DNA of 19,148 nt, taken from positions 1 through 19,148 of the forward strand of contig JBHHZM010000061.1 in NCBI GenBank assembly GCA_046758065.1. The letters are read 5' to 3'. The DNA comes from JBHHZM01 sp046758065 (GTDB lineage: Bacteria; Pseudomonadota; Alphaproteobacteria; JAAXGF01). Below are positions 1-7,828 of the stretch, piece after piece. The position numbers were made by a program, and so were the translations under genes. The notes under the pieces are model-generated. The model did no database searches and was not told where the DNA came from. It was given only the letters and a program-made list of their open reading frames with translations. Positions within the stretch are counted from its first letter, which is position 1. Each line of letters opens with the position of its first letter.

Positions 1-1
1 C

Positions 2-595
2 GATCACACCACCGCTTCGGCCGAAGTTGCGCGCGAGGTGGCACAGGCCGCGGCGGACAAGGGCATCGGTTTTCTCGATGCGCCGGTATCGGGCGGGCAG
101 AACGGCGCCGAGGCCGGCACGCTCACCATCATGGTGGGCGGTGACGAGGCGGTCTTCGAACGCGCCCGACCGGCGATGGCCTGCTACGGCCGCGCGGTGA
201 CGCTGATGGGGCCGGTGGGCGCGGGCCAGCTTACCAAGATGTGCAACCAGATATGCTGCGTCGGCATCATCCAGAGCCTCGCCGAGGCGCTCCATTTCGC
301 CGAACGCGCCGGGCTCGACGCCGCCCGGGTCATCGAGGTCATTTCCAAGGGCGCGGCGCAATCGTGGCAGATGGACAACCGCGCCGGAACCATGATCGAG
401 AACAAGTTCGCGGGCTTCGGGTTCGCCGCCCAGTGGATGCACAAAGACCTCGGCATCGTCCTCGCGGAAGCCCGTCGCAACGGCGCGCTGGTGCCCGGCA
501 CGCACCTGATCGAACAACTCTACACCCGGCTTCTGGCGCGCGACGGCGGCCGCCTCGACAACACGGCGCTGCTGACGCTGCTCAGGGAAGCCTAG
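2..595 (+). CDS. 3-hydroxyisobutyrate dehydrogenase-family oxidoreductase, 3' part
   Basis: Partial gene: the reading frame is open from the first bases, so the N-terminal Rossmann NAD(P)-binding half lies outside the window. The visible ~197 residues contain the family substrate-binding block DAPVSGGQNGAEAGTL, then GAGQLTKMCNQ with the conserved catalytic Lys and Asn (KxxxN), then the all-helical C-terminal domain (GLDAARVIEVISKGAAQSW, MHKDLGIVLAEA) and a normal C-terminus. Members reduce or oxidise short beta-hydroxyacids such as 3-hydroxyisobutyrate, tartronate semialdehyde or succinic semialdehyde in the cytoplasm. Which substrate this one uses cannot be read from the fragment. It converges with the minus-strand oxygenase gene 31 bp downstream. 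Confidence 0.9.
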   Translation, partial: DHTTASAEVAREVAQAAADKGIGFLDAPVSGGQNGAEAGTLTIMVGGDEAVFERARPAMACYGRAVTLMGPVGAGQLTKMCNQICCVGIIQSLAEALHFAERAGLDAARVIEVISKGAAQSWQMDNRAGTMIENKFAGFGFAAQWMHKDLGIVLAEARRNGALVPGTHLIEQLYTRLLARDGGRLDNTALLTLLREA

Positions 596-607
596 CGGCG
601 GATAGTG

Positions 608-625
608 CGCCCGGGGCCGGGGGCG
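608..625. terminator. GC hairpin between convergent genes
   Basis: CGCCC at 608-612 pairs with GGGCG at 621-625 around an 8-nt GC-rich loop. It lies in the 31-bp gap between two convergent stop codons. There is no T-run, so a terminator role on either strand is only a guess from position. Confidence 0.3.
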
Positions 626-626
626 T

Positions 627-1274
627 TCAGCCCTGTTCGGGAAGGTAATCGTCCGACCACTTGAGAACGATGTTGAAGCTGATGCTGACGCGCGGCTGCT
701 TCGACAGGTTGGGATGAACGAAATGGTTGAGGAAAGCGGGCCACATCAGCAGCATGCCGGGCTCGGGTCGCACGGTATATTCGGGATCGACGTAGGGATC
801 GCCCTTGATCGCCGTCATGTTGATCCCCGGACGGGGGTCGTAGAAGGTAATACATCCCGGCCGTAAGTCGTTGCGATTTTTAAGTTTTTCTCGCGCTACG
901 GGAACCTTGACGTAATACGTGCCGCTGAGATAGGCGCGCGGGTGGTTGTGGGCGTCGTGGTAGTCGCCGAAGCGGTTGACGTTGGGCCAGCCCTGAATCA
1001 GCCAGTTGACCGGGTAGTCGATGCCGAGACGGCGCAGATAGGCGATCGTCGTATCGTTGACCTGGGCGCGGAGCCAGTTGACGCCCGGATGGTCGGTGTT
1101 GAAGAGATCCGGCGCGCGATAGTCGGTCGTGAGGTTGCGGTTGGCGCGCTCCAGTTCGCGCACGAGCGAAAGCAGCTCGCGGGTCGGACCTTCGTGGCCG
1201 GGGGGCCGGCGCTGGATCATCGTGATCGGCCAGAGATCGACGAAACCTTCCTGCCATTCGCGTGTCGGCGCCAT
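627..1274 (-). CDS. TIGR02466/PF13759-type 2OG-Fe(II) oxygenase
   Basis: Putative 2-oxoglutarate/Fe(II)-dependent hydroxylase of 215 residues, a usual size for this family. Visible family blocks are YHDAHNHPRAYLSGTYYVKVP (residues 105-125, candidate metal His within HNH), ITFYDPRPG (142-150, conserved Asp-Pro-Arg), and PGMLLMWPAFLNHFVHPN (172-189, distal His184) followed by PRVSISFNI (194-202), whose Arg is the likely 2OG carboxylate ligand. No signal peptide, so cytoplasmic. The ATG has an AAGG Shine-Dalgarno 7 nt upstream. Substrate unknown. Close relatives are found in marine bacteria and phages, and neighbours give no pathway hint. The upstream strand carries TTAACC just before the start, a possible CtrA half-site only. 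Confidence 0.85.
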   Translation of the reverse strand: MAPTREWQEGFVDLWPITMIQRRPPGHEGPTRELLSLVRELERANRNLTTDYRAPDLFNTDHPGVNWLRAQVNDTTIAYLRRLGIDYPVNWLIQGWPNVNRFGDYHDAHNHPRAYLSGTYYVKVPVAREKLKNRNDLRPGCITFYDPRPGINMTAIKGDPYVDPEYTVRPEPGMLLMWPAFLNHFVHPNLSKQPRVSISFNIVLKWSDDYLPEQG

Positions 1275-1412
1275 CGCTTAACCTTTACGTTATCCGGGCG
1301 CGCAAATGGTAACATATGGCTGCGCCCGCAGCGCGTCACCTCGCTCGGGACCCGATCCGGCCCCGTTGCTGTAGCCCGAGGCCGTAAACCTGTCGACGTA
1401 AGGGGATGTCCT

Positions 1413-1595
1413 GTGCCGAAAGTCGCGTTTCTATTGGTTTTCGGGCTGTTCGTCGGCTGCGGCGGCGCGTCAACGCAGCGCCCGGAAATGCCTGGGAGCG
1501 GGGTAGGGGCTTATGATAGCGAGGATCCGGCCTATCACCGCCACCACGGTCACATGCCTTACGCCGACCTCATCGCCAAAGGCTTCGGGCATTAA
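1413..1595 (+). CDS. small His-rich lipoprotein (60 aa)
   Basis: A short gene starting at GTG 1413, preceded by AAGGGG at 1400-1405 (7-nt spacing). The product begins MPKVAFLLVFGLFVGCGGAS: a short hydrophobic core followed by a lipobox-like FVGC, giving a predicted lipidated Cys16. The mature peptide is about 45 residues with a His-rich stretch (YHRHHGHMPYADL) and a final GFGH, which could bind a transition metal. Much longer in-frame readings exist upstream, but they run antisense through the oxygenase gene and are not credible. No family recognised. It sits alone, diverging from the oxygenase and converging with mazG. The gene call rests on the Shine-Dalgarno, the signal sequence and the lipobox. 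Confidence 0.6.
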   Translation: MPKVAFLLVFGLFVGCGGASTQRPEMPGSGVGAYDSEDPAYHRHHGHMPYADLIAKGFGH

Positions 1596-1635
1596 CGTCG
1601 GCAAAGTCGATCCGGCGCGGGTTTGAATTTGCGCC

Positions 1636-2436
1636 TCATTCGCGGTTCCCGACTTTAATTTCCTCCCAAAGCGCATCCATTTCCTCGAGCGTCGATTCGG
1701 CAGGCGTGCGGCCGCGTTCGGCGAGGCGCGCCTCGATCCGGCGAAAACGGTGCTCGAACTTGGCGTTGCCCTGGCGCAGCGCCGCTTCCGCATCGACGCC
1801 GGCATGACGGGCGAGATTGGCGCAGGCGAAAAGGAGATCGCCGATCTCCTCGGCGACCCGTTCCGGTTCATGCTTCACCTTCATTTCATGTCGTACTTCA
1901 CTGATTTCCTCCGAGATTTTATCGAATACCACCGCTACTTCCGGCCAGTCGAAACCGACGTGCGCGGCGCGCGCCTGAAGCTTTGTCGCCCGACTGAGCG
2001 CCGGGAGACCGCGGGCGATCCCGTCGAGTACGCTGGACGGGCGGTTCTCGGCCACAGCCTTGGCACTGCGTTCGGCGGCTTTCTGCGCTTCCCAAGCATG
2101 GGTCTGCGCCGCGGCGTTTTCGACGGTCGCGCCGCCGAAGACGTGAGGATGCCGGCGCACCATCTTCTCGGCGGCACCCCGGGCCACCTCGTCGAAGTCG
2201 AAGAGCCCGGCTTCGCGTGCCATCTGAGCATAGAACACGACCTGGAAAAGGAGATCGCCGAGCTCATCGCGCAAACCGTCCCAATCTTCGGCGGCGATCG
2301 TCTCGGCGACCTCGTAGGCCTCCTCGATAGTGTAGGGGGCGATGCTGGCGAAGCTCTGCTCGAGATCCCAGGGGCAGCCGCCTTCGGGATCGCGCAGCCG
2401 CGCCATAACGTCGAGGAGACGAAAAATCGCGCTCAT
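1636..2436 (-). CDS. mazG: nucleoside triphosphate pyrophosphohydrolase MazG
   Basis: Hydrolyses NTPs and dNTPs to the monophosphate and PPi; in other bacteria it removes aberrant nucleotides and lowers ppGpp alarm signalling. The 266-residue length and two-domain plan match full-length MazG. The N-terminal domain shows LRDPEGGCPWDLEQSFASI (residues 14-32), the EEAYE metal-binding helix (38-42) and DELGDLLFQVVFYAQ (57-71). The C-terminal repeat shows EEISEV (176-181) and EEIGDLLFACANLARH (196-211). The Mg-binding Glu/Asp residues (E38, E39, E42, E58, D61) are all present. Start ATG has GAGG about 10 nt upstream. Transcribed alone, with a 498-bp spacer separating it from tatD on the same strand. 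Confidence 0.95.
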   Translation of the reverse strand: MSAIFRLLDVMARLRDPEGGCPWDLEQSFASIAPYTIEEAYEVAETIAAEDWDGLRDELGDLLFQVVFYAQMAREAGLFDFDEVARGAAEKMVRRHPHVFGGATVENAAAQTHAWEAQKAAERSAKAVAENRPSSVLDGIARGLPALSRATKLQARAAHVGFDWPEVAVVFDKISEEISEVRHEMKVKHEPERVAEEIGDLLFACANLARHAGVDAEAALRQGNAKFEHRFRRIEARLAERGRTPAESTLEEMDALWEEIKVGNRE

Positions 2437-2934
2437 GTGTTGATGCCTCGTTGAAATAAGAGCGTATCGACACCGCCGAGATTAGCCTGCGAACGATCGG
2501 CCGGCAAAGCGTCGCGACGGCGCCCGCGATCACCCGACGCCCGACAACGCCGCCACGGCGACCACCATCGAAGCGTCGCTCAATGTTCAGAACCTCAGGA
2601 AGCGTCTTAAATAAGGTGGGGAAGGGCCTATTTTCACATGAAATAAATTGCGGGATCCTCTAGGTTTTGAAATTGAGAAAACGCATAAGATAGATTATGG
2701 AAAATTCAGATGTGCCAATCTGCCACGATCATCCGCATCTTGGCGATACAACCGTCTGGCGCGCGTACGACACCGTGTTGACGTGTGTCATACGGAGCGA
2801 TTCGCAATCGGATTCCCGTTTCTCTTGGTGTTGTGCCCGGCCGAGCGACGCCGGATCTGATTCGATGACACGCGATCCGGCGTATCGAATCGCGCAGAGA
2901 TCGGCATACCATTGCGCTAGTCCGGATGTGACCG
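2437..2934. other. 498-bp intergenic spacer with dyads and GANTC sites
   Basis: No reading frame here looks coding. The part next to mazG (about 2461-2580) is GC-rich, while 2600-2720 is AT-rich. At 2859-2891 GATTCGAT is repeated as ATCGAATC across a 17-nt loop. At 2798-2810 CGATT and AATCG flank a 3-nt loop. The 9-mer GTCATACGG occurs at 2787-2795 and 2934-2942. Four GANTC motifs (CcrM-type methylation sites) fall within 2799-2891. TTTCACATGAAA at 2632-2643 resembles a decayed parS core. A 69-codon minus frame starts at 2938 in an ATGA overlap with the tatD stop, but it resembles nothing known. Confidence 0.5.
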
Positions 2935-3723
2935 TCATACGGGTGTATCGGCCTTCGCCTTGCGAAACAGTCTGAAGAAGTTCCCGGTGGTCGCTTCCGC
3001 GAGCGCTTCGGGCGCGATCCCTTTGATCTCGGCGACGCGCGTTGCGGTATGGACGACGAACGCCGGCTCGTTTCGTTTGCCGCGCTTGGGCACGGGCGCG
3101 AGATAGGGCGCGTCGGTCTCGACCAGCAGCCGCTCGAGCGGCAGGTCGCGCACGATGTCCCGGAGAGCCTCGGCCTTGTTGAAGGTGATGATTCCCGAGA
3201 GGGATATATAAAGGCCGATTTCCACCGCTTTGTCGGCAAGTTCCCGGCTTGTACTAAAGCAATGGATGAGGCCGGGAAACGTCCCCTTCGCCATCTCCTC
3301 GGAGAGAATCGCCATCGTATCGGCGTCGGCTTCGCGGGTGTGCACGATCAGCGGCAGGCCGGTTTCGCGCGCCGCCGCGATGTGATTACGGAAGCTCGCC
3401 TGCTGCGCTTCGCGGGGGCTGTGTTCGTAATAGTAATCGAGGCCGGTCTCGCCGATGCCGATGACCTCGGGCGCGCGGGCCCGTTCGGCGAGCGCCGCGA
3501 CCGTGACGTCGGGCTCGGCGGAGACGTTATGGGGATGAACGCCGACCGAGCAATAGAGGTTGTCGTAGGACCGGGCGAGAGCGTGGACCCGGTCGAATGC
3601 GCCGAGCCGGGTGCAGATCGTCTGCATGACCCCGACCCCGGCCGCACGGGCGCGCCCTATCACCTCATCGAGTTCGTCGGCGAAGTCGGGAAAATCGAGG
3701 TGGCAATGGCTATCGACGAGCAT
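2935..3723 (-). CDS. tatD: TatD-family metal-dependent deoxyribonuclease
   Basis: TIM-barrel metal hydrolase; E. coli TatD is a cytoplasmic 3'-5' DNA exonuclease acting in DNA repair and degradation. The 262-residue product has the full metal-site set: DSHCHLDF (His6 and His8), GIGETGLDYYY (Glu92), VHTREAD (His128), IHCFS (His154) and VETDAPYLAP (Asp204). The ATG at 3723 is chosen because MLVDSHCHLD is the standard family start and AGGA lies 4-5 nt upstream. The frame extends 44 codons further to a GTG at 3855, but that stretch matches nothing in the family. In related genomes tatD commonly follows metG directly; here an opposing diguanylate cyclase gene lies between them. Confidence 0.95.
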   Translation of the reverse strand: MLVDSHCHLDFPDFADELDEVIGRARAAGVGVMQTICTRLGAFDRVHALARSYDNLYCSVGVHPHNVSAEPDVTVAALAERARAPEVIGIGETGLDYYYEHSPREAQQASFRNHIAAARETGLPLIVHTREADADTMAILSEEMAKGTFPGLIHCFSTSRELADKAVEIGLYISLSGIITFNKAEALRDIVRDLPLERLLVETDAPYLAPVPKRGKRNEPAFVVHTATRVAEIKGIAPEALAEATTGNFFRLFRKAKADTPV

Positions 3724-4064
3724 CTTATCCTGCGGTTGCCGTTCGGACGGTTCGCGGCCGGCAAGAACATAGGGCGGCGAGCGGGAGTTGTCGCCCCTTT
3801 CGCAGATCGGGCATTCGCCGCCGGACGATCGCCGCACGGCCGCGGCGATCATCACGGGAGCCCCGCCGCCCTGCCCCTCCTCCGCCCTTCACCGACCCGG
3901 CGCAACGCCCTGCTCGAGGCTCACACACACGTCGGATTGTGCTTATTGACGGCCGGCGCCCCTCCCTCAATCGGATTAATACTATTGCAAGGCTCTGGTG
4001 GCATAACACGCGCCGCAACGTTTCTCTGGACCGTGATGGTTCCGCTTCTTTCCGTGAGGAAACG
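3724..4064. other. divergent intergenic region, tatD / diguanylate cyclase
   Basis: 341 bp that must hold the promoters for both divergent genes. A pyrimidine-rich tract runs at about 3864-3893. An AT-richer patch near 3970-3985 includes TAATAC (3977-3982), a possible -10 for the plus-strand gene, but no well-spaced -35 is visible (TTGACG at 3946 is 25 bp away). Minus-strand frames here are in-frame extensions of tatD or have biased, non-coding composition. No clear operator seen. Confidence 0.4.
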
Positions 4065-5114
4065 ATGAACAGCTCACCGAATTTGGATCAGGCGCGCGGA
4101 TATGCCGAATCCGCATTCGCCGCCATGGCCGAGCAGGCAATTCCCGCGACGCCGGCCAACCTCGCGATCTGGTATGCCCATTTTTCGGGAGACAACCCGA
4201 AACTCAGCTCCACCCTCGATGCCCTGTCGAACAGGAACGATCCCTTCAACCAGGCGCGCAACGAGGAGCTGTTCCAGAAATTCCTCGGCGGCGATCCGGT
4301 GAGCGATGTCCTGCACGACGCGAGCCAGAAGGTCGAAACGACGATTGCCCGGGCCGTCGAGCACCTGAAGTCGGCCAACGCGGATGTCGCGCACTACGGG
4401 AACAGGCTTGCCAGCTTCTCCGATGCGGTCGGCGGCAATGACGGTCAGGACGATAGCGACAGTCTCGTCTCGGGCATACTGGCGGAAACCCGTCGGATGG
4501 CCGAAAAAAATCAAGCTCTCGAAGATCGCCTCGGTCAATCGGCAAAGGAAATCGCCGATCTCAAAACCCACCTCGAAGACGTCCGCAAGCAGGCGATGAC
4601 CGACGCCCTCACCGGCATCGCCAACCGCAAGTGTTTCGACAACAAGCTCCGCGATTCCGTGCGCGACAGCATGGACGCCGAAACCCCCCTCTGCCTGTTG
4701 ATGATCGACATCGACCATTTCAAGAAGTTCAACGACAACTACGGCCACCAGCTCGGCGACCAGGTTCTGAAGCTGGTTGCCCACGGCCTGCGCGAGGGCG
4801 TCAAGGGCCGTGACATCACGGCGCGCTACGGCGGTGAGGAGTTCGCCGTCATCCTGCCGCAAACCGAACTGGCCGACGCCATCACGCTTGCGGATCAGCT
4901 CCGCTGCTCGATCGCCGAAAAGAGGATCGTGCGCCGGGCGAGCGGCGAGAATCTGGGCGGTATCACGCTGTCGGCCGGGGTGTCCTGGTATCGCCGGAAC
5001 GAACCGCTTTCCGACTTCATCTCGCGCGCCGACGAAGCGCTTTATCTCGCCAAGGGGTGCGGTCGGAACCGGGTGATGTCGGAAACGCAACTCAAGACCA
5101 AGGCGACCGGCTGA
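4065..5114 (+). CDS. diguanylate cyclase (GGDEF, cytosolic DgcB-like)
   Basis: Makes cyclic di-GMP from two GTP. Product is 349 residues with no membrane segment. Residues 1-120 form a helical region with the ATPANLAIWYAHFSGDNP motif (28-45) often found at the N-terminus of alphaproteobacterial GGDEF proteins. Residues 135-178 look like a coiled coil (ETRRMAEKNQALEDRLGQSAK). The GGDEF domain spans about 178-338: DALTGIANR (180-188), MIDIDHFKKFND (213-224), active site GGEEF (256-260). The inhibitory I-site position reads KGRD (247-250) instead of RxxD. ATG 4065 is chosen because GAGGA ends 4 nt upstream; an earlier in-frame start at 3939 lacks support. It faces against the metG-tatD direction. 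Confidence 0.93.
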   Translation: MNSSPNLDQARGYAESAFAAMAEQAIPATPANLAIWYAHFSGDNPKLSSTLDALSNRNDPFNQARNEELFQKFLGGDPVSDVLHDASQKVETTIARAVEHLKSANADVAHYGNRLASFSDAVGGNDGQDDSDSLVSGILAETRRMAEKNQALEDRLGQSAKEIADLKTHLEDVRKQAMTDALTGIANRKCFDNKLRDSVRDSMDAETPLCLLMIDIDHFKKFNDNYGHQLGDQVLKLVAHGLREGVKGRDITARYGGEEFAVILPQTELADAITLADQLRCSIAEKRIVRRASGENLGGITLSAGVSWYRRNEPLSDFISRADEALYLAKGCGRNRVMSETQLKTKATG

Positions 5115-5130
5115 GCATCGGTCCATGCGC

Positions 5131-5155
5131 CCGCCGTCCGCTTGCCGGACGGTGG
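5131..5155. terminator. hairpin between convergent dgc and metG
   Basis: CCGCCGTCCG (5131-5140) pairs with CGGACGGTGG (5146-5155), 10 bp including one G-T pair, with loop CTTGC. It lies in the 46-bp gap between two convergent stop codons, so it could serve both strands. There is no T-run, which lowers certainty. Confidence 0.5.
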
Positions 5156-5160
5156 CGCCT

Positions 5161-6693
5161 CTACCGTTCCTCGACGTAGCGCGGGAACACGCCCTCCGGC
5201 TTGGGCAGGAGCGTTCCCGGCACCAGCGCGCCGCCCGGACCGAGCCGTGCGAACTGGCGCGCCTCCTCCGCCACCGCGAGCTGGTCGAGAATCTTCGCCG
5301 CCCCGATCGGCGTGAAAGGCTGCGCCAACGTCGCCAGATGACGAATGGTTTCGGCGAGCACGTAGAGCACGGTCGCCATCCGGGCCGGATCGCTTTTGCG
5401 CAGGCTCCACGGGGCCTGTTCGTCGACGTAGCGGTTCGCGGCGCCGATCACCTCCCAGAACCGGGTCAGCGCGCCGTGGAACGCCTGGACGGCGATATGA
5501 CGCCTCAGATCGTCGAGAAGCCCGTAAGCTTCGTCGAGCAGCGACTCGTCGGCATCGACGAGTGGACCCGGCTCGGGGATTCTGGCGCCGCAGTCGCGGT
5601 TGATCATCGATAGCACGCGCTGGGCCAGATTGCCGAAGTCGTTGGCGAGGTCGCCGTTCATGCGCGCCACCATCGCCCGATGCGAGAAGTCGCCGTCGTT
5701 GCCGAAGGGCACTTCGCGCAAAAGAAAATAGCGCACCTGATCGAGACCGTAGTGATCGATCAGCGCCAGCGGGTCGATGACATTGCCCAGCGACTTGGAA
5801 ATCTTCTCGCCCTCGTTGGTCCACCAGCCGTGGGCGAAAACGCGCTTCGGCGGATCGAGTCCGGCGGCGAGCAGAAAGGCCGGCCAGTAGACGGCATGAA
5901 AGCGCAGGATGTCCTTGCCCACCATATGAAGATCGGCGGGCCAGAACCTGCGGTATTCGTCGCTCGCGGTATCAGGATAGCCGACCGCCGTGAGGTAGTT
6001 GGTAAGCGCGTCGATCCAGACGTACATCACATGGTCGCTATCATCGGGCACGGGAACGCCCCACTTGAAACTCGTGCGCGAGATCGAGAGGTCGTTGAGG
6101 CCACCCTTGACGAAGCTCACGACCTCGTTGCGTCGGGTCTTGGGACCGATGAAATCGGGATTGGCCTCATAGTAGGCGAGCAACCGGTCCTGCCAGTCCG
6201 AGAGCCGGAAGAAGTAGCTCGGCTCTTCGACCCACTCGACCGGCGCGCCGGTCGGCGCCATGCCGTCGATGAGCTCGGATTCGGCGTAGAACGATTCGTC
6301 GCGCACCGAGTACCAGCCGGCGTAGCTCCCGAGATAGATCTCGCCGCGCGTCTTGAGCTCGCGCCAAAGCTGCTGGACGGACGCCTTGTGCCGCGCCTCC
6401 GTGGTGCGGATGAAGTCGTCGTTGGTGAAGGCCATCGGCCCGCTCATGTCGCGAAAGCGCCTGGATACCCGGTCGACGAAGGCCTGCGGCGCCTCGCCCG
6501 CCGCGATCGCCGCCTTCTCGACCTTCTGGCCGTGCTCGTCGGTACCAGTGAGAAATTTCACCGTCCGTCCGTCGAGGCGCATGAAGCGCGCCAGCGCGTC
6601 ACAGGCCAGCGAGGTATACGCATGGCCGATGTGCGGCGAATCGTTGACGTAGTAGATCGGCGTCGTGATGTAATAGGCGCTGGGCTCCGACAT
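5161..6693 (-). CDS. metG: methionyl-tRNA synthetase
   Basis: Charges tRNA-Met with methionine in the cytoplasm. The 510-residue class I synthetase shows TPIYYVNDSPHIGHAYTS (HIGH at 21-24), FLTGTDEHGQK (48-57), YVWIDALTNY (224-233) and the KMSKS loop as EKISKSLGN (296-304), then the helical anticodon-binding domain to the C-terminus. The connective-peptide region reads GWYSVRDESFY with no zinc-knuckle cysteines, and there is no C-terminal tRNA-binding (EMAP/Trbp111) domain, so this is the short zinc-free form seen in many alphaproteobacteria. Start ATG has GGGAG 6 nt upstream. It lies 43 nt after holB, the last gene of the co-directional block on this side. Confidence 0.97.
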   Translation of the reverse strand: MSEPSAYYITTPIYYVNDSPHIGHAYTSLACDALARFMRLDGRTVKFLTGTDEHGQKVEKAAIAAGEAPQAFVDRVSRRFRDMSGPMAFTNDDFIRTTEARHKASVQQLWRELKTRGEIYLGSYAGWYSVRDESFYAESELIDGMAPTGAPVEWVEEPSYFFRLSDWQDRLLAYYEANPDFIGPKTRRNEVVSFVKGGLNDLSISRTSFKWGVPVPDDSDHVMYVWIDALTNYLTAVGYPDTASDEYRRFWPADLHMVGKDILRFHAVYWPAFLLAAGLDPPKRVFAHGWWTNEGEKISKSLGNVIDPLALIDHYGLDQVRYFLLREVPFGNDGDFSHRAMVARMNGDLANDFGNLAQRVLSMINRDCGARIPEPGPLVDADESLLDEAYGLLDDLRRHIAVQAFHGALTRFWEVIGAANRYVDEQAPWSLRKSDPARMATVLYVLAETIRHLATLAQPFTPIGAAKILDQLAVAEEARQFARLGPGGALVPGTLLPKPEGVFPRYVEER

Positions 6694-6736
6694 TCCGGGC
6701 TCCCGAGTATCGATCAGCGTCGCCGAAGACAGGATG

Positions 6737-7828
6737 TTACGGACGGGGCACCGTCTCGATCATGTTGAACGCGCTGATCACGACCTGCTTGCGGTCGAGA
6801 TTGACGCGTTCGGCCCGGACGGCAAGGCGGCCAACCTTTTCCCATACCTCCGTCCAATGTGCAAGGCCGCCGCGGGCGCGCAGTCGGCGTACGGCTTCGT
6901 CCTCACCGGAAACGAAGGCGGTCCCGGCCTTGCCCGCCGCGTGCTCGCGCACGAAGCGTGCGAGCCACTGCAGAAGGAGATCGAGCAACGCGTGATAGGC
7001 CGGCCGGGCGCTCGGACGGGCGAGTCGCTCGGCCAAACCGTGCAGTGCCTCGACATCGGAAGCGGGCGGGCGGGCGAGGAGCTCGATCATCTCGGTGTAG
7101 AGCCCGACCCCGCCCTGCCCGGCAAGACGCAGCGCGTGGCCCGGACTGCCCCCGGCGAGGCGGACGAGCGTCGCCGTCTCACCGGCGTCGAGATCGGGCC
7201 GGCAACGGGCGACGACACGGCGCACGATATCCTCTGCGAGGGGGCGAAGGCCAAGCGCGCGACAGCGCGAGCGAATCGTCGGCAGCAGCCGCCCCGGCGC
7301 GTGACTGACCAGCAGGATGAGAGAATCGTTCGGCGGCTCCTCGAGCAGCTTGAGCAGCGCGTTGGCCGCCGTATGATTGAGCTCGTCGGCGCTGTCGACG
7401 ACGACGACGCGCCACCCTCCTTCGCCCGCGGTCAGTCTGAGAAACGGCCCCATGGCGTGCACGTCGCCGACGACGATCTCCTCGCGCATGCGTTTGCGCC
7501 GTTCGTCGTAGGAGTGCTCGACGGTCAGCAGGTCGGCGTGCGAGCCGGCCGCGACCCGGCGGAACACCGGATGGTCGGGAGGCACGAAGAGCCCTTCCTC
7601 CGTCCCGGCCAGCAGATCGCCGTCTCCTCCTCCGGCCAGGACGAAGCGTGCGAAGCGAAAGGCGAGCGTCGCCTTGCCGACCCCCGGAGGGCCGGTGAGC
7701 AACCAGGCATGCGCAAGCCGCCCCGAGCGATAGCCGTCGCGCAGGAGCGCTTCGGCCCGTTCATGGCCGACCAGATCGGGATTGGCGCGCGGGGGTAGAG
7801 GCCCCTCGCCTGCGGCCGCCTCAGTCAT
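6737..7828 (-). CDS. holB: DNA polymerase III subunit delta'
   Basis: Clamp-loader stator subunit that helps place the beta clamp on DNA. 363 residues from ATG 7828. AAA+ features: LLTGPPGVGKATLA (P-loop, about 43-56), VVVVDSADELNHTAANALLKLLEEPP (Walker B-like region, 141-166) and the SRC motif in TIRSRCRALGLRPL (about 184-197). The four-Cys zinc module of E. coli delta' is not seen. The start is chosen over an upstream one at 7903 because MTEAAAGEG... lies at the tmk stop with an 8-bp overlap, suggesting translational coupling. Placement directly after tmk is the classic bacterial tmk-holB arrangement. Confidence 0.93.
   Translation of the reverse strand: MTEAAAGEGPLPPRANPDLVGHERAEALLRDGYRSGRLAHAWLLTGPPGVGKATLAFRFARFVLAGGGDGDLLAGTEEGLFVPPDHPVFRRVAAGSHADLLTVEHSYDERRKRMREEIVVGDVHAMGPFLRLTAGEGGWRVVVVDSADELNHTAANALLKLLEEPPNDSLILLVSHAPGRLLPTIRSRCRALGLRPLAEDIVRRVVARCRPDLDAGETATLVRLAGGSPGHALRLAGQGGVGLYTEMIELLARPPASDVEALHGLAERLARPSARPAYHALLDLLLQWLARFVREHAAGKAGTAFVSGEDEAVRRLRARGGLAHWTEVWEKVGRLAVRAERVNLDRKQVVISAFNMIETVPRP

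Noticed and set aside
1275..1412. Possible riboswitch before the small lipoprotein gene
   Set aside because: GC-rich with some pairing potential, but none of the conserved riboswitch core sequences can be recognised.
3724..3855. 44-residue N-terminal extension of TatD with a CPIC motif
   Set aside because: Only one CxxC, no partner for a zinc ribbon, and the family start plus Shine-Dalgarno support ATG 3723.
3946..3982. TTGACG and TAATAC as a promoter for the diguanylate cyclase
   Set aside because: The spacing is 25 bp, too long for a sigma70 promoter; only the -10-like element is kept as a remark.
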